In this document: piece by piece, positions 5,844 through 6,118 of the stretch
How the letters are laid out: every line of letters begins with the position of its first letter
Numbering within the stretch: position 1 is the first letter of the stretch
Source of the DNA: Bacteroidales bacterium
Lineage (GTDB): Bacteria; Bacteroidota; Bacteroidia; Bacteroidales; JAADJA01
Assembly (NCBI GenBank): GCA_030635465.1
Contig: DAOVYU010000078.1
Location: forward strand, 1 to 6,118
DNA length: 6,118 nucleotides
Direction of reading: 5' to 3'
The notes under the pieces: generated by a model
The model's input: only the letters and a program-made list of their open reading frames with translations
What the model was told of the DNA's origin: nothing
Databases searched by the model: none
Program-made: the position numbers and the translations under genes

Positions 5844-5923
5844 CTGGAATTCCGATATATAGATAATTTGACCAGAAATCAGCAGCCAATTATTAACTGA
5901 AAAATTGATTAATTATTCACTCA

Positions 5924-6118
5924 TCAACATTCTACTTTATACCCACAGTTATTAAGTACTTTTCTAACATCATCTAATTCGTTTGTTTCCATTAGACTCG
6001 CACGGATTGTTGCTGCTCCATAAAAATCAGAAGTATATATCTTAAAGAATCGTTTTAGAATCGCAAAGTTTTTATTATTTTCCCAGATTTTAGTAAAAAG
6101 TAAAGCATGTTGCCACAG
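5924..6118 (-). CDS. Probable tRNA-dihydrouridine synthase, C-terminal fragment
   Basis: Reading the minus strand from base 6118, an open frame of 64 codons ends at TGA (5924-5926); the gene begins beyond the right edge. The visible sequence starts LWQHALLFTKIWENNKNF and continues AILKRFFKIYTSDFYGAATI then RASLMETNELDDVRKVL. The pattern KNFAILKRFFKIY...GA..IR..LMET....VRKVL resembles the C-terminal helical domain of Dus enzymes, where a basic helix and an R-x-x-LM segment close the protein. Dus enzymes reduce uridine to dihydrouridine in the tRNA D-loop using FMN; the flavin-binding barrel and catalytic Cys lie outside the window. Composition and codon use look like real coding sequence. The gene converges on fabH. 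The family call rests on remembered pattern only; a different protein with a helical C terminus is possible. Confidence 0.68.
   Translation of the reverse strand: MWQHALLFTKIWENNKNFAILKRFFKIYTSDFYGAATIRASLMETNELDDVRKVLNNCGYKVEC

Noticed and set aside
5832..5844. GCTAG-TTG-CTAGC hairpin as the fabH terminator.
   Set aside because: Only 5 base pairs and no T-tract after it; the pairing is a by-product of the tandem heptamer.
5797..5882. Perfect 8-base inverted repeat CTGATTTC / GAAATCAG flanking about 70 bases downstream of fabH, with CAATT on both outer sides; looks like a tiny mobile element.
   Set aside because: An 8-base match in a 156-base AT-rich gap is not very unlikely by chance, the CAATT copies are at different distances from the two arms, and there is no further terminal structure.

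Overview
The window looks like an ordinary chromosomal stretch of a low-GC member of the Bacteroidota. Three things point there. The predicted promoters fit the phylum's pattern (a -33 TTTG and a -7 TAnnTTTG box) rather than E. coli -35/-10 boxes. Shine-Dalgarno sequences are essentially absent. The protein flavours also fit: the DUF177-rpmF-plsX-fabH order, an L32 without its zinc cysteines, and a stand-alone HsdR-N-like protein. I cannot fix the order or genus from the sequence. I see no insertion sequence, phage gene, CRISPR array, tRNA or rRNA.

Layout. (1) Bases 1-1203, plus strand: the 3' part of an S66 LD-carboxypeptidase gene, then yraN after only 3 bases. A degenerate array of 7-base repeats fills the junction and supplies the last codons of the carboxypeptidase. 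(2) Bases 1200-2823, minus strand: a protein with an N-terminal DUF2007-like domain followed by two universal stress protein domains, and upstream of it a 151-residue PD-(D/E)XK protein related to the HsdR N-terminal domain. The stress-protein gene converges on yraN and their two stop codons share one TTAA. (3) Bases 2824-2992: a divergent control region with a strong plus-strand promoter, a candidate minus-strand promoter, an AT-rich dyad, and a hairpin at the predicted 5' end of the plus-strand transcript. (4) Bases 2993-5767, plus strand: DUF177 (YceD-like), rpmF, plsX and fabH, with gaps of 19, 39 and 44 bases, probably one operon. (5) Bases 5768-5923: a convergent gap with a second short heptamer repeat and no clear terminator. 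(6) Bases 5924-6118, minus strand: the C-terminal end of a probable tRNA-dihydrouridine synthase that runs off the right edge.

The operon joins ribosome assembly to the start of membrane lipid synthesis. DUF177 is linked to 23S rRNA/50S accumulation and L32 is a 50S protein. PlsX makes acyl-phosphate for phospholipid synthesis, and FabH performs the first condensation of fatty acid elongation. One leader hairpin ahead of the whole set would be a natural place to tie the two processes to growth rate.

I did not find a clearly new multi-gene system. The items most worth a second look are the repeat-built end of the carboxypeptidase gene, the operon leader hairpin, and the fused stress protein.
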